Shown piece after piece: positions 17,451-28,239 of a stretch of 64,000 bases of DNA. The translations under genes and the position numbers were made by a program. The DNA is taken from the NCBI GenBank assembly GCA_963812505.1, contig CAWEVM010000026.1, positions 98,827-162,826 of the forward strand, in the 5' to 3' direction. The stretch is from JAMXLO01 sp963812505 (GTDB taxonomy: Bacteria > Pseudomonadota > Alphaproteobacteria > Acetobacterales > Acetobacteraceae). Every line of letters starts with the position of its first letter. Within the stretch, counting starts at the first letter, position 1. Under the pieces are notes generated by a model, which saw nothing but the letters and a program-made list of their open reading frames with translations, ran no database searches and had not been told where the DNA came from.

Positions 17451-17885
17451 TCACTCCGGCCAGAAATCTGGGCTCATCGCCTGCTCGAAGGTGAAAGGAC
17501 AAGCGGCGGGGAACGTGCTTGTCGCAAGTCCGGTCTCGACCCCTGCATCATTCACGGCGCGTCGGTAGGCGTTTCGCATCGCCTGGTCCAGTTGGGACTT
17601 CAAGCTGGGATTGTCGTCAATATGCTCCTCAAGTCGGTACCGCGTGTTCGCGATGCTGAGACCCCAACTGGTGCCGCGCAGGGTGGGCTGATATTGCCAC
17701 TTGAGCAGATGCAGCAGCAGTACGTTCAGCCGGCTGACCAGCTCGCGCTTTTCGCTGCGGCCCATGCTCTCGATCTCTTCCGCAATGTTCTCTATGTCTG
17801 CCTCAGAGAGCCGACCGGCGCGCAGCAATGCGGCCTGCTCGTTGGCCCAGGCATAAAAGTCCTGATCGTAAAGACTGTTCGACAC
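17451..17885 (-). CDS. DUF29 family protein (GTG start)
   Basis: A 144-residue DUF29 protein; function unknown. Seen: LYDQDFYAWANEQAALLRAGRL and the acidic helix ENIAEEIESMGRSEKRELVSRL that mark the family. DUF29 genes are often multicopy and scattered in cyanobacteria and some alphaproteobacteria. The start is GTG at 17885 because AAGGAGG lies 6 nt upstream; the much longer open frame is a shadow of the acyl-CoA dehydrogenase. It ends 2 nt before paaA and is preceded by a short copy of the paaA 5' end, suggesting that it was inserted at the head of paaA. Confidence 0.8.
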   Translation of the reverse strand: MSNSLYDQDFYAWANEQAALLRAGRLSEADIENIAEEIESMGRSEKRELVSRLNVLLLHLLKWQYQPTLRGTSWGLSIANTRYRLEEHIDDNPSLKSQLDQAMRNAYRRAVNDAGVETGLATSTFPAACPFTFEQAMSPDFWPE

Positions 17886-17895
17886 CGCCGCCTCC

Positions 17896-17937
17896 TTATC
17901 GCGCAGCCGTGGGGGTGTTGAGCGCCTTGTTATACAT
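17896..17937 (-). pseudogene. Duplicated 5' fragment of paaA (13 codons)
   Basis: On the minus strand an ATG at 17937 opens a 13-codon frame MYNKALNTPTAAR closed by TAA, directly before the ribosome-binding site of the DUF29 gene. It matches the PaaA N-terminus MYSQALNAPTG at 7 of the first 10 residues, and the underlying bases (GTGGGGGTGTTGAGCGCC versus GTGGGAGCGTTGAGTGCC) also align. It may be the original paaA start separated from its gene when DUF29 arrived, or a translated leader. Confidence is in the similarity, not in expression. Confidence 0.6.
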
Positions 17938-17981
17938 GGAACATATATGGCCCAGCCAGCCAGCGCCTGAAAGGCCCGCCC

Positions 17982-19178
17982 ATGGACTTCGCCCTGACCG
18001 ACCAGCAGCAGCAGATCCGCGACGAGGTGCTGAAGCTCTGCGGCCGCTTTGACGACGCCTACTGGCTGGAGCGCGACCGGACCGCGACCTACCCGGATGC
18101 CTTCTTTGCCGCCATGGCGGAGGGCAACTGGCTCGGCATCGCCATGCCGGAGGAGTACGGGGGCGCCGGTCTCGGCATCACCGAGGCGACCCTCCTGATG
18201 CAGGCAGTCGCCGAATCTGGCGCCTGCATGTCGGGCGCCTCGGCCATCCACCTCAACATCTTCGGCCTCAACCCGGTGGTTGTGTTCGGCACCGAGGCGC
18301 AGAAGCGGCGCATGCTGCCGCCCGTCATCGCGGGCCATGACAAGGCGTGCTTCGGCGTCACTGAGCCCAACGCCGGCCTCAACACCACGCAGATCACCAC
18401 GCGCGCCGAGCGCCGTGGCGACCGCTACATCATCAACGGCGCCAAGATCTGGACATCGACCGCGCAGGTCGCGAGCAAGATCCTGCTGCTGGCGCGCACC
18501 ACGCCGCTCGATCAGGTCAAGCGCCACAGCCATGGCTTGACACTGTTCTACACCACGCTCGACCGCGCGCATGCCGAGGTGCGGCTGATCCACAAGATGG
18601 GGCGGCATGCGGTGGATTCGAACATGGTGTTCTTCGAGGACATGGAGATTCCGGAGGAAGACCGCATCGGCGAGGAAGGCGAGGGATTCCGCACGTTGCT
18701 GCACGGCCTCAACCCCGAGCGCGTGCTGGTCGCGGCGGAGGCGATCGGCATCGGCCGCGTCGCGTTGGAACGCGCGTCCCGCTATGCCCGCGAGCGCGTC
18801 GTGTTCGGCCGGCCGATCGGTCAGAACCAGGGGATCCAGCATCCGCTGGCGAAAAGCTGGGCCGAGCTGGAGGCGGCCAATCTGATGGTGATGAAGGCTG
18901 CCTGGCTATACGACCAGGGCCTGCCTTGCGGCGCCGAAGCCAACGCCGCGAAGTATCTAGCCGGTGAGGCAGGCTTCCGTGCCTGCGAACAGGCGGTGAT
19001 GACGCATGGCGGGATGGGCTATGCGCAGGAGTACCACGTCGAGCGCTACCTGCGTGAGTCGCTGATCCCGCGCATCGCACCGGTCAGCCCCCAGCTCATC
19101 CTGAGCTACCTTGCGGAACGCGTGCTTGACCTGCCGAAGTCGGTACTGAAGCGTCATGACTTGGATTACTTGAGCTGA
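17982..19178 (+). CDS. Acyl-CoA dehydrogenase
   Basis: A 398-residue acyl-CoA dehydrogenase, an FAD enzyme of alpha,beta-desaturation. Seen: FGVTEPNAG (flavin/substrate loop) and KIWTSTAQ, the C-terminal QNQGIQHPLAKSW and MTHGGMGYAQEYHVERYLRE; the GGMGYAQEY region holds the usual glutamate position. It diverges from the DUF29-paa array across a 96-bp gap, so one control region could serve both. It may supply the first beta-oxidation step of the neighbouring pathway. Confidence 0.92.
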   Translation: MDFALTDQQQQIRDEVLKLCGRFDDAYWLERDRTATYPDAFFAAMAEGNWLGIAMPEEYGGAGLGITEATLLMQAVAESGACMSGASAIHLNIFGLNPVVVFGTEAQKRRMLPPVIAGHDKACFGVTEPNAGLNTTQITTRAERRGDRYIINGAKIWTSTAQVASKILLLARTTPLDQVKRHSHGLTLFYTTLDRAHAEVRLIHKMGRHAVDSNMVFFEDMEIPEEDRIGEEGEGFRTLLHGLNPERVLVAAEAIGIGRVALERASRYARERVVFGRPIGQNQGIQHPLAKSWAELEAANLMVMKAAWLYDQGLPCGAEANAAKYLAGEAGFRACEQAVMTHGGMGYAQEYHVERYLRESLIPRIAPVSPQLILSYLAERVLDLPKSVLKRHDLDYLS

Positions 19179-19654
19179 TCGCGGATCTTGTCCAACCCGG
19201 CGTGCGCGCACCCGTCGTCGAGGTTCGCGCCGGGCGCGCCCGCGGCGCCGATCGCGCCCACAACCTCGTCGCCTACCTTGATGACGATACCGCCGCCGAA
19301 AAGCATCAGATGCGGTAGTTGGGTGAACAGATTGGATAAACCCGGCACGGTCTTCGACCGCTCGAACAACGCGCTCGTATCGGTCTTGAAGGACGCGGCC
19401 GTGTAGGCCTTGTCATAGGCGCTGTCGAGTGTGTGGCTGCCCGCGCGGTCGCCGCGCAATACGGCTTGGCGCACCCCGTCCGCATCGACCAGCACTGCGG
19501 TCTCGGAATAGCCCTGCTTCGCACAGCTTGCGACGGCCTCCGCCACCGCCTGGCTCGCAAGGTCAGCGGATATGCGGTGGGACGGCAACAACCCCTCGGC
19601 GCCGGCGGTGACCGGTAGCAGCGACAGCGCGAGCGCCGGCAGGTATCGCATCAT
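19166..19654 (-). CDS. Exported GlcG/HbpS-like heme-binding family protein
   Basis: A 162-residue protein with a signal peptide (MMRYLPALALSLLPVTAGAEG). The mature part is a GlcG/HbpS domain: ASQAVAEAVASCAKQGYSETAVLVDADGVRQAVLRGDRAGSHTLDSAYDKAYTAASF, PHLMLFGGGIVIKVGDEVVGAIGAAGAPGANLDDGCAHAGLDKI. The family binds haem or cobalamin-like cofactors, or acts as a small-molecule sensor. ATGA overlap with the beta-lactamase-like gene upstream. It overlaps the acyl-CoA dehydrogenase 3' end by 13 bp, tail to tail. Confidence 0.85.
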   Translation of the reverse strand: MMRYLPALALSLLPVTAGAEGLLPSHRISADLASQAVAEAVASCAKQGYSETAVLVDADGVRQAVLRGDRAGSHTLDSAYDKAYTAASFKTDTSALFERSKTVPGLSNLFTQLPHLMLFGGGIVIKVGDEVVGAIGAAGAPGANLDDGCAHAGLDKIRDQLK

Positions 19655-21258
19655 CGTGTTGGCTCCTTGGTGAACAGCAGGTTTCGGACGCGGCCGCCAT
19701 CGATGTGCAGCCCGGTGATCCTGCCTCCAGTATCGCGCAGCACGCGGCCATCGAGCCATGCACGAAACAGTGGAGTTGGCGAGACGATCCGGACGAAGTC
19801 GCCCTCGATCGGTTCGATCCCCCATGGACCTGCGGTCCGCAGTGGTCCCGCGACATGCAGACACATGCCGGTCTCGTCAGTGACGATGTTCCAGGTCGCC
19901 GCCATATCGGCGTTGTGGTAGCGCCCGGGCAGGTCGGCCGGCAGCGCAGCATCGCCCAAAACACGATGCAGCTGCTCGCGCATGCCCGCATCGCGCTCCA
20001 CCTCCAGTGTGTCTTCGGAGGTCAGCGTCATGGTGAAGTCGGCGGAGCCACGACTGGTGGCGAGGCCACCCTCGGCAGTAGGGATCGCGGTGAAGGCGAC
20101 GCCGTGTGTGCACGCGGTCACACGGCCCGCTTCGTCGATCTCAACATCGACCGTCGCGCCGGTGTCGCGATTCAAATACCGGCCGGGCAGCCGATCTGTC
20201 GCCGGCATCGACGGCACGGCGTGCACGCCTGGCCTGCCCTCGATCAACGCATCGATGGCCTGGAACGCCAGGTCGTGCGGGTCGGAGGTCGCATCATTGC
20301 TGATGCAGATCACCGCGGCTGCGTGATCCGGAATGCGCACGAAGCTGGTCTTGTAGCCGGGCCATAGTCCGTCGTGGCCGATCGTGCGGACGCCGCGATG
20401 CAGCTTAATGCGCAGGCCGCGTGCGTAGGTATTGGGCGTCCCGTTGTTGAACGGCGTCATCGTCTCAAGCGCGTTTGCCAGCGCGGATCCGCCTAAACGC
20501 GGCGAGGTAAAGTGGGCGTGCCATAGTGCCAGGTCGGCAACAGACGAAATCAGGCCGCCCTCGCCGTGCAGCGGGAAATCGTGCTGCGCCCGCGTCCAGC
20601 CACCACGGCGCCCGGGGAAATACCCTGTCGCCAGGTTCGCCACCACTTCGGTCGTGCGCTCGACATGGCGTGTCGTGTTCATGCCGAGGGGAGCGAATAT
20701 TCGGCGGTCGAGGAAATCGCGGAATGTCAGCCCGCTGACATGCTCCACGATACGGCCGAGCAACATGAAGTTGGAGTTGCTGTAGAGATAGCGCGATCCA
20801 GGCACGAAGTTCAGACCGCGTTGCCGACAAACACCATCCAGCAGGTCTTGCGGCTCGCAAGGCTGGCTCAGATCGAGGCCGCCGAGTCGCATGATCTCCA
20901 GCATGTCGCGAATGCCGGAGGTGTTGTGCATCAGGTGGGCGAGCGTGATCCGGGGGCCGAGATCGGGTAGGGCAGGAAGGTAGCGCCGCACATCATCGTC
21001 GATCGACAGCCGGCCTTCGGCCGCCAGCAGCAGAATCGCCGCGCAGGTGAATTGCTTGCTGACCGATGCGATGCGGAACGTCGTCTGGGGGCCAATGGGA
21101 ACACTGAGTTCGATGCTGGCCATGCCGGCCACCTCGTGCACGACGAGATCGCGGCCTACCACCACACCGAGCGTCACGCCTGGCCCGCCGGACTGACGCC
21201 ACGGGGCAAGCAACCGCTCGACGCGACGGCGCAGCAGCAGTTGATCAAGATCTTTCAT
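19651..21258 (-). CDS. Serine hydrolase, beta-lactamase class C/esterase family
   Basis: A 535-residue serine hydrolase. The catalytic SxxK is S65-V-S-K68 (ASVSKQF); the tyrosine motif is YSN in RYLYSNSNFMLLG; the third motif is HDG (IGHDGLWPGYK). The last ~180 residues form extra beta-rich domains often seen in D-aminopeptidase/EstB-like members. No clear signal peptide is seen from the chosen ATG at 21258; a TTG at 21294 would add 12 residues. Substrate unknown: peptide, ester or beta-lactam. Confidence 0.85.
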   Translation of the reverse strand: MKDLDQLLLRRRVERLLAPWRQSGGPGVTLGVVVGRDLVVHEVAGMASIELSVPIGPQTTFRIASVSKQFTCAAILLLAAEGRLSIDDDVRRYLPALPDLGPRITLAHLMHNTSGIRDMLEIMRLGGLDLSQPCEPQDLLDGVCRQRGLNFVPGSRYLYSNSNFMLLGRIVEHVSGLTFRDFLDRRIFAPLGMNTTRHVERTTEVVANLATGYFPGRRGGWTRAQHDFPLHGEGGLISSVADLALWHAHFTSPRLGGSALANALETMTPFNNGTPNTYARGLRIKLHRGVRTIGHDGLWPGYKTSFVRIPDHAAAVICISNDATSDPHDLAFQAIDALIEGRPGVHAVPSMPATDRLPGRYLNRDTGATVDVEIDEAGRVTACTHGVAFTAIPTAEGGLATSRGSADFTMTLTSEDTLEVERDAGMREQLHRVLGDAALPADLPGRYHNADMAATWNIVTDETGMCLHVAGPLRTAGPWGIEPIEGDFVRIVSPTPLFRAWLDGRVLRDTGGRITGLHIDGGRVRNLLFTKEPTR

Positions 21259-21312
21259 CGGCGGGATTGATACCGCGAGCAACGGCCGGGACAAGCCCGG
21301 CCGCTGCGTAAG

Positions 21313-23658
<2,346 letters not shown>

Positions 23659-23793
23659 GGTCGTCGACGCTCCTACGCGCTGAAGTCAGTGAGCTGGACC
23701 GATCATCTCCGGCGACCCGACCGGCAGTCAACTAAGGCAAAGTTCGTACCGTCTCCGCCTCATATCTGGTAGCTACCTCTCTGGACCCTGCAA

Positions 23794-24132
23794 TCATTCC
23801 TTCTCGATCGTGCATTGCAGAGGATGCTGGTTTTGCCGCGCCAAATCCATGACCTGGGTCACTTTTGTCTCGGCTACCTCATAAGTGTAAACGCCGCACA
23901 CGCCGACGCCGCGACGGTGGACGTGCAGCATGATCCTGGTGGCCTCCTCGCGCGTCTTTTGAAAAAACCGTTCCAGGACGTGCACGACGAACTCCATTGG
24001 GGTGTAATCGTCGTTCAGCATCAGAACCTTGTACATCGCCGGTTTGCGCGTCTTTGGCCGCGCTCGGACCACCACCCCGGTGTTCGGGCCTTCCGTATTG
24101 CTGTTGCCGCCGCGCCTGTCGCTGTCGCTCAT
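23794..24132 (-). CDS. clpS: ATP-dependent Clp protease adaptor ClpS
   Basis: A 112-residue ClpS, the N-end rule adaptor that delivers substrates to ClpAP. Seen: YKVLMLNDDYTPMEFVVHVLERFF, the N-degron pocket residues in NDDYTPMEF, and MLHVHRRGVGVCGVYTYEVAETK. An unstructured N-tail of about 28 residues is typical. The start at 24132 (MSDSDRRG) avoids a longer in-frame extension without support. Confidence 0.95.
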   Translation of the reverse strand: MSDSDRRGGNSNTEGPNTGVVVRARPKTRKPAMYKVLMLNDDYTPMEFVVHVLERFFQKTREEATRIMLHVHRRGVGVCGVYTYEVAETKVTQVMDLARQNQHPLQCTIEKE

Positions 24133-24302
24133 CGTGCTTCCACGCCCATCTACCCCGACACCCCGCCAAGTCCGGACGAGCCTGTCTGTTCCCCAAGTCG
24201 TGGAGTCCACTCCACCGCCTGCCGAGGCACGAACCATATCGGAAGGCAGTGGTGGGTTAAAAGAGCATTGACCAGCAAAGATTAAGCGCACGTATCACAA
24301 CA

Positions 24303-24331
24303 CAAAAAAACCCTGGCAACTGGCCAGGGTC
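24303..24331 (-). terminator. Rho-independent terminator after the phasin gene
   Basis: A 7-bp stem CCCTGGC/GCCAGGG (24311-24317 with 24323-24329) and 5-nt loop. Read on the minus strand it is followed by seven or more T (24310-24304), a strong intrinsic terminator for the phasin transcript. On the plus strand the following TCTTTT gives weaker function. Confidence 0.85.
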
Positions 24332-24427
24332 TTTTCTGATCGATCTATCGGGCTAACCCGCGGGGAGGAGGCCGGCGGGCCGTCCGATCAAGCACGAGAG
24401 CGAGACCGATCGGTGGCTTCCGACCGA

Positions 24428-24943
24428 TCAGCCGGCCTTGGCGAACTTCTCCATCGCCAAGGTGACCCGAGCGGTCAGCGGCGCCAGAGTCTGCTCGGTC
24501 AGCTTCATCGACGCGTCGGTCAGCTTGCCCGACTCTGCCAGGGTCTTCTCCAGCGTCGTGCGTGCCAAGGTCGCCTGCAGGTCGAACGCATCCTTCAGCG
24601 ACTTCGCCGAGGTGAGTGCCTTGAACGTCGACATGGTCTCCTCGAACGAGGCCTGTGCAGTCGCCGCCATCTGCTTGCCAAGGTCCTGCATCCCAGATGC
24701 CCAGATCTGGCCGGACTTCACCATCGCTTCGAGGTTGCCTTGGCTGAACGCCATCAGTTCCTCAGCCGTCTTCATCGCCTTGTCCATACCTTCCTTTACC
24801 TTTTCCTGAGTGTTCTCGAATCCGACGGTCGCCCGGGTCATACCGTCCCTGAGCCCTGATACCGTTGATTCAAAACCCTTATTGACATCCGCCGTCTGGT
24901 CCTCGATGGCCATCGCTTCGATCACCTTTGGTCTGTTTGCCAT
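24428..24943 (-). CDS. Phasin family protein
   Basis: A 171-residue phasin, an amphipathic helical protein that coats polyhydroxyalkanoate granules. Seen: heptad-like alanine-rich helices, with QIWASGMQDLGKQMAATAQASFEETMSTFKAL, the core of the Phasin_2 domain. AGGAGGT lies 8 nt before the ATG at 24943. Two PhaR-type palindromes lie 70-145 bp upstream, and an intrinsic terminator follows, so it is probably monocistronic and storage-regulated. Confidence 0.9.
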   Translation of the reverse strand: MANRPKVIEAMAIEDQTADVNKGFESTVSGLRDGMTRATVGFENTQEKVKEGMDKAMKTAEELMAFSQGNLEAMVKSGQIWASGMQDLGKQMAATAQASFEETMSTFKALTSAKSLKDAFDLQATLARTTLEKTLAESGKLTDASMKLTEQTLAPLTARVTLAMEKFAKAG

Positions 24944-25015
24944 ACGCGTAACCTCCTGGTGGACGGCTCCCGCGCGAGGCTGCCGCACCTTCGAATTGGT
25001 TGCCGAACCGTTTTG

Positions 25016-25026
25016 CTGCAATGCAG
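25016..25026. promoter_or_regulatory. CTGC-N3-GCAG palindrome upstream of phasin (PhaR-type site)
   Basis: CTGCAATGCAG, a perfect CTGC-N3-GCAG element 73 bp before the phasin ATG. PhaR, the PHA-responsive repressor of alphaproteobacteria, is reported to bind CTGC-N3-GCAG. The phaR gene itself is not in the window. Confidence 0.6.
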
Positions 25027-25071
25027 CACGACCCGGATATAGGCCGCGGCCGAGCAAGGATCAAGCGATTT

Positions 25072-25086
25072 TTGTGCACTGCACAA
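25072..25086. promoter_or_regulatory. TTGTGCACTGCACAA palindrome upstream of phasin
   Basis: A perfect 15-bp palindrome (7+1+7) between the divergent phasin (-) and carboxypeptidase (+) genes. It contains TGC-N3-GCA and lies 46 bp from the CTGC-N3-GCAG site, so the pair probably forms the phasin control region. The 304-bp gap between 24944 and 25247 otherwise holds no gene. Confidence 0.6.
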
Positions 25087-25247
25087 GAATACTTGGAGTT
25101 GTCTTAATTGGCCGCTTCAGCCGTGGCGCTGGTGCAAGGACTTGCTTGTAACCCGTTCAATTTTTTCCCTTTTCATGCCAATTTTGGCTGGACAGGCGCG
25201 ACGGGCCGCCCTTAGAGTTCCCATCAACCGCAGGAGGTGGGCAAGGA

Positions 25248-26468
25248 ATGGCTGCGACTGAGCGCCCAGGACGCAAGTTTGTGACGCGTCTCTCCGCTCT
25301 GACGTGCGTCATCGTCGCCATCGCAACGATGATACCCATCCAGGCGGTGGCGCAGATCGGCTCGGCCCGGTACAGCTCGATCGTGGTGGATGCGGCCACG
25401 GGCAACGTCCTCGAGGAGGCGAATCCCGACGCTCCGCGTCATCCAGCCAGTCTCGCCAAGCTCATGACCCTGTATGTGGTGTTCGAGGCGTTGCGTGACC
25501 GTCGCATCAGCGCGGATCAGCTGGTACCGGTTTCGGCACGCGCCGCCGCAATGGAACCCTCCAAGCTCGGCCTCCTCCCGGGCACCCGGCTGACGGTGGA
25601 GGAGGCGATCCTGGGGTTGGTCACCAAATCCGCCAACGACGCGGCGGCCGCACTTGGCGAACTGCTTGGTGGCTCCGAGGATCGGTTTGCCCAGATGATG
25701 ACCTTGCGTGCCCGCGCGCTAGGCATGAACCGCACAACTTTTACCAACGCCTCGGGGCTGCCCGACCCTGACCAGTGGAGCACCGCGCGCGATTTGGCTG
25801 TCCTCGCCCGGCACCTGGTGACTGACTTTCCCGGGTTCTATCCGTATTTCAGCACGCCCAGCTTCACCTTCCAGCGTCGCGTGATCTTCAATCATGACCG
25901 CATGCTGGCGTCCTACCCTGGGGCGGACGGCATGAAGACCGGTTATACCGAGGCGTCCGGGCATAATCTCGTCACCAGTGCGGTGCACAGCGGCGTACGC
26001 CTCATCGGCGTCGTGCTGGGTGCCAGTTCCAACCCCGAGCGCGACGCACACATGGCGGCACTGCTCAATCAGGGTTTCGACCAGCTGGACGTTCCACCGG
26101 AACGCCGTACGATGCTTGCGAGCAGCAGGATGCCCAGTCTGGTCGGCACCGCACACGCAGCGACCCTGGCGATGCAGTCCATCCGTCCGGCGGCGCATGC
26201 GCGCGCGGCGACGACTGCCTTCGCGATTCAGGTAGGCAGTTTCGGCAGCGAAAGGGCGGCGCGCGAAGCGGCATCGAATGCACGCCGTGCGGCGGATGAT
26301 GGAGAGGCGCGTGTCGAGGCGGCCAGCCTGCACGGCCGGACCCTCTGGCGCGCGCAGGTCACCGGCCTGACTTCCGCTGAGGCGCAGGGCGCCTGCGCGA
26401 CGCTGGCGCGGCATCGGGCATCATGCGTGGTCCTGCGCCTCGACCCGCACCAGCTCGCCAGCAACTGA
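25248..26468 (+). CDS. D-alanyl-D-alanine carboxypeptidase with C-terminal SPOR domain
   Basis: A 406-residue low-molecular-mass PBP (S11 family) that trims pentapeptides of peptidoglycan. N-terminal signal sequence (cleavage after about AVA-Q36). Active site: SLAK 68-71, SAN 128-130, KTG 231-233. The last ~80 residues (FAIQVGSFGSERAAREAA...) form a SPOR domain that binds denuded septal glycan. The SPOR fusion is common in alphaproteobacteria. Converges with rpiA, 6 bp apart. Confidence 0.93.
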   Translation: MAATERPGRKFVTRLSALTCVIVAIATMIPIQAVAQIGSARYSSIVVDAATGNVLEEANPDAPRHPASLAKLMTLYVVFEALRDRRISADQLVPVSARAAAMEPSKLGLLPGTRLTVEEAILGLVTKSANDAAAALGELLGGSEDRFAQMMTLRARALGMNRTTFTNASGLPDPDQWSTARDLAVLARHLVTDFPGFYPYFSTPSFTFQRRVIFNHDRMLASYPGADGMKTGYTEASGHNLVTSAVHSGVRLIGVVLGASSNPERDAHMAALLNQGFDQLDVPPERRTMLASSRMPSLVGTAHAATLAMQSIRPAAHARAATTAFAIQVGSFGSERAAREAASNARRAADDGEARVEAASLHGRTLWRAQVTGLTSAEAQGACATLARHRASCVVLRLDPHQLASN

Positions 26469-26474
26469 CGCCGC

Positions 26475-27164
26475 TCAGCCGGGGCGCGAGAGCTCCCGGA
26501 CACCCTGATCGCTCGCCACCAGGGCGTGGCGGGCCATGCCGATGAACAGGCCGGTTTCCACCACCCCGACGATCTGGCCGATGGCCTGGTCCAGGCCGGC
26601 GGGATCAGCAATCGTGCCGAATCTGCAGTCGAGAATCCGGTGGCCGCCGTCGGTACAGAACAACTGGCCCGCCGCGTCGCGCCTTGGCTGTGGGTCGGTG
26701 CCAAGACGGCGCAGACGGTCCGCCGTCGTCTCCCAGCCGAACGGCACGACCTCGACCGGGACCGGGACGGTCGCCCCGAGCCGCTCCACCAGCTTTCGGC
26801 CGTCCGCGACAATGACGAGTCGCTCGCTGGCCGCCGCGACGATCTTCTCGCGAAGCAGGGCGCCCCCTGCCCCCTTGATCAGGTTGAGCGAGCCGATTTC
26901 GATTTCATCCGCGCCGTCGATCGTCAGGTCGAGCCGTCGATGTTCGGTGAAGCTGGTGAGCGGAATGCCGCCCTCGCGTGCCTGAGCCGCGCTGCGTTCG
27001 GACGTGGGTATCGCGCGGATGCGCAGTCCTTCGCGCACGCGCCGGATGATTGCTTCGATGGCGAAGCGGGCGGTGGAACCGGTGCCCAGCCCGACCAGCA
27101 TCCCATCCTGCACCAGAGCGGCGGCGGCCTCCGCAGCCTCGCGCTTTTGCGTGTCGCGGTCCAT
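26475..27164 (-). CDS. rpiA: Ribose-5-phosphate isomerase A
   Basis: A 229-residue RpiA of the pentose phosphate pathway. Seen: VGLGTGSTARFAIEAI (phosphate loop), DGADEI with its catalytic aspartates, and KGAGGALLREKIVA with the catalytic glutamate/lysine. ATG at 27164 overlaps the dipeptidase stop by one base (TGATG); a GTG three bases earlier is possible. The C-terminal GVVETGLFIGMA is conserved. Confidence 0.95.
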   Translation of the reverse strand: MDRDTQKREAAEAAAALVQDGMLVGLGTGSTARFAIEAIIRRVREGLRIRAIPTSERSAAQAREGGIPLTSFTEHRRLDLTIDGADEIEIGSLNLIKGAGGALLREKIVAAASERLVIVADGRKLVERLGATVPVPVEVVPFGWETTADRLRRLGTDPQPRRDAAGQLFCTDGGHRILDCRFGTIADPAGLDQAIGQIVGVVETGLFIGMARHALVASDQGVRELSRPG

Positions 27165-28099
27165 CACGCGCGCACCGCGTTGAATACGCGAAGCCAGTTC
27201 CCGGAACAGACCTTTGCCACCTCCGTCTCGGACATGCCGCGATCCCTCAGGGCCGCGGCAATTTCGGCGTGGCGCGTGAAGTCGGGCATCTCGGCCTTTG
27301 CCGCACCGGCCGGCAGATCAGTGCCGATCCCGACGTGGTCGACCCCCACTGCGTCGATCAACCGGAACAGCTGGCGGATCATGCCGGGCAGCTTCTCTTG
27401 CCACAGCACGGCGATCCAGGCGCCGATCACACCATCGGTCTCAGCCACCATCCGCGCGTATTCAGGGCTGATGTAGCGTGGATGATCGCCATCTGGATGG
27501 TCCGGTTCCTTCAGGTTGGCATGGGTGCAAAGGATCGGCCTGGTCCCGGCCTTGACCACGCCGGCCACCGTCGCCTCCGAGCAGTGCGCCACGTCGACGA
27601 TGATGCCGAGGTGGTTCATCCGGCGGACCGCTTCGGCGCCAAACGGCGTCAGGCCGCCATGCACCGGCGGAGCCGTCTGTATGTCGCCTGTCTCGTTGAC
27701 CAGATAGTGGGTGAGCTGGACGGAGCGCACGCCGCGGGCCTCGAGGGCGTCCAGCCGATCCAGGTCGCCCTCCAGGAAATCGCAGCCTTCCACGGCGAGG
27801 ACCAACGACGGGTCGCCGCCGCGGATGTCCCGCGGCTCGCGGGCGACGCGCATGCCGGTGGCCTCGAATGTGCCCAGGTACTGGTCGACACAGGCGAGGC
27901 ACTCACCGGGCTCCGGATCGCGAACCTTTTCCAGCCGCTTTGTCGTCGGATGGCGCCGGATCATCGGCAGGTCGGCGATGGCTGAGACCACGGCGGCGGC
28001 CACTCCACCGGGCGCCATGGTCGCCAGGACGCCGAGATCGACCGGCCCGACCCGATTGGGCCGACCTGCGTGAGTGTGCATGTCGATGATCATGGGCAT
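27164..28099 (-). CDS. Membrane dipeptidase (renal dipeptidase family, M19)
   Basis: About 311 residues of a zinc-dependent dipeptidase. Metal ligands visible: HTH in IIDMHTHAG, EGCDFLEGD (bridging Glu), VAHCSEAT and THANLKEP (His). No signal peptide is seen, so it is probably cytoplasmic in spite of the family name. The start could be 28111, 28099 or 28093; 28099 is a compromise. Partner in an operon with rpiA. Confidence 0.87.
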   Translation of the reverse strand: MPMIIDMHTHAGRPNRVGPVDLGVLATMAPGGVAAAVVSAIADLPMIRRHPTTKRLEKVRDPEPGECLACVDQYLGTFEATGMRVAREPRDIRGGDPSLVLAVEGCDFLEGDLDRLDALEARGVRSVQLTHYLVNETGDIQTAPPVHGGLTPFGAEAVRRMNHLGIIVDVAHCSEATVAGVVKAGTRPILCTHANLKEPDHPDGDHPRYISPEYARMVAETDGVIGAWIAVLWQEKLPGMIRQLFRLIDAVGVDHVGIGTDLPAGAAKAEMPDFTRHAEIAAALRDRGMSETEVAKVCSGNWLRVFNAVRA

Positions 28100-28239
28100 G
28101 CAGATTCGCAATCAGTTGTCGGAGAATAGATAACCCGATCCGCACCATTTGGGCCACCGGTGATCCGCGGCATTCCTCCGGGGTGCCAGGCAAGCGCCAG
28201 TGGTCTACGATCGTCTTGCTGGGAAGGCAGGAGGAAACA

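Noticed and set aside
17886..18842. Minus-strand extension of the DUF29 frame to 463 codons
   Set aside because: The extension is antisense to the acyl-CoA dehydrogenase and unlike DUF29. The GTG at 17885 has a strong ribosome-binding site.
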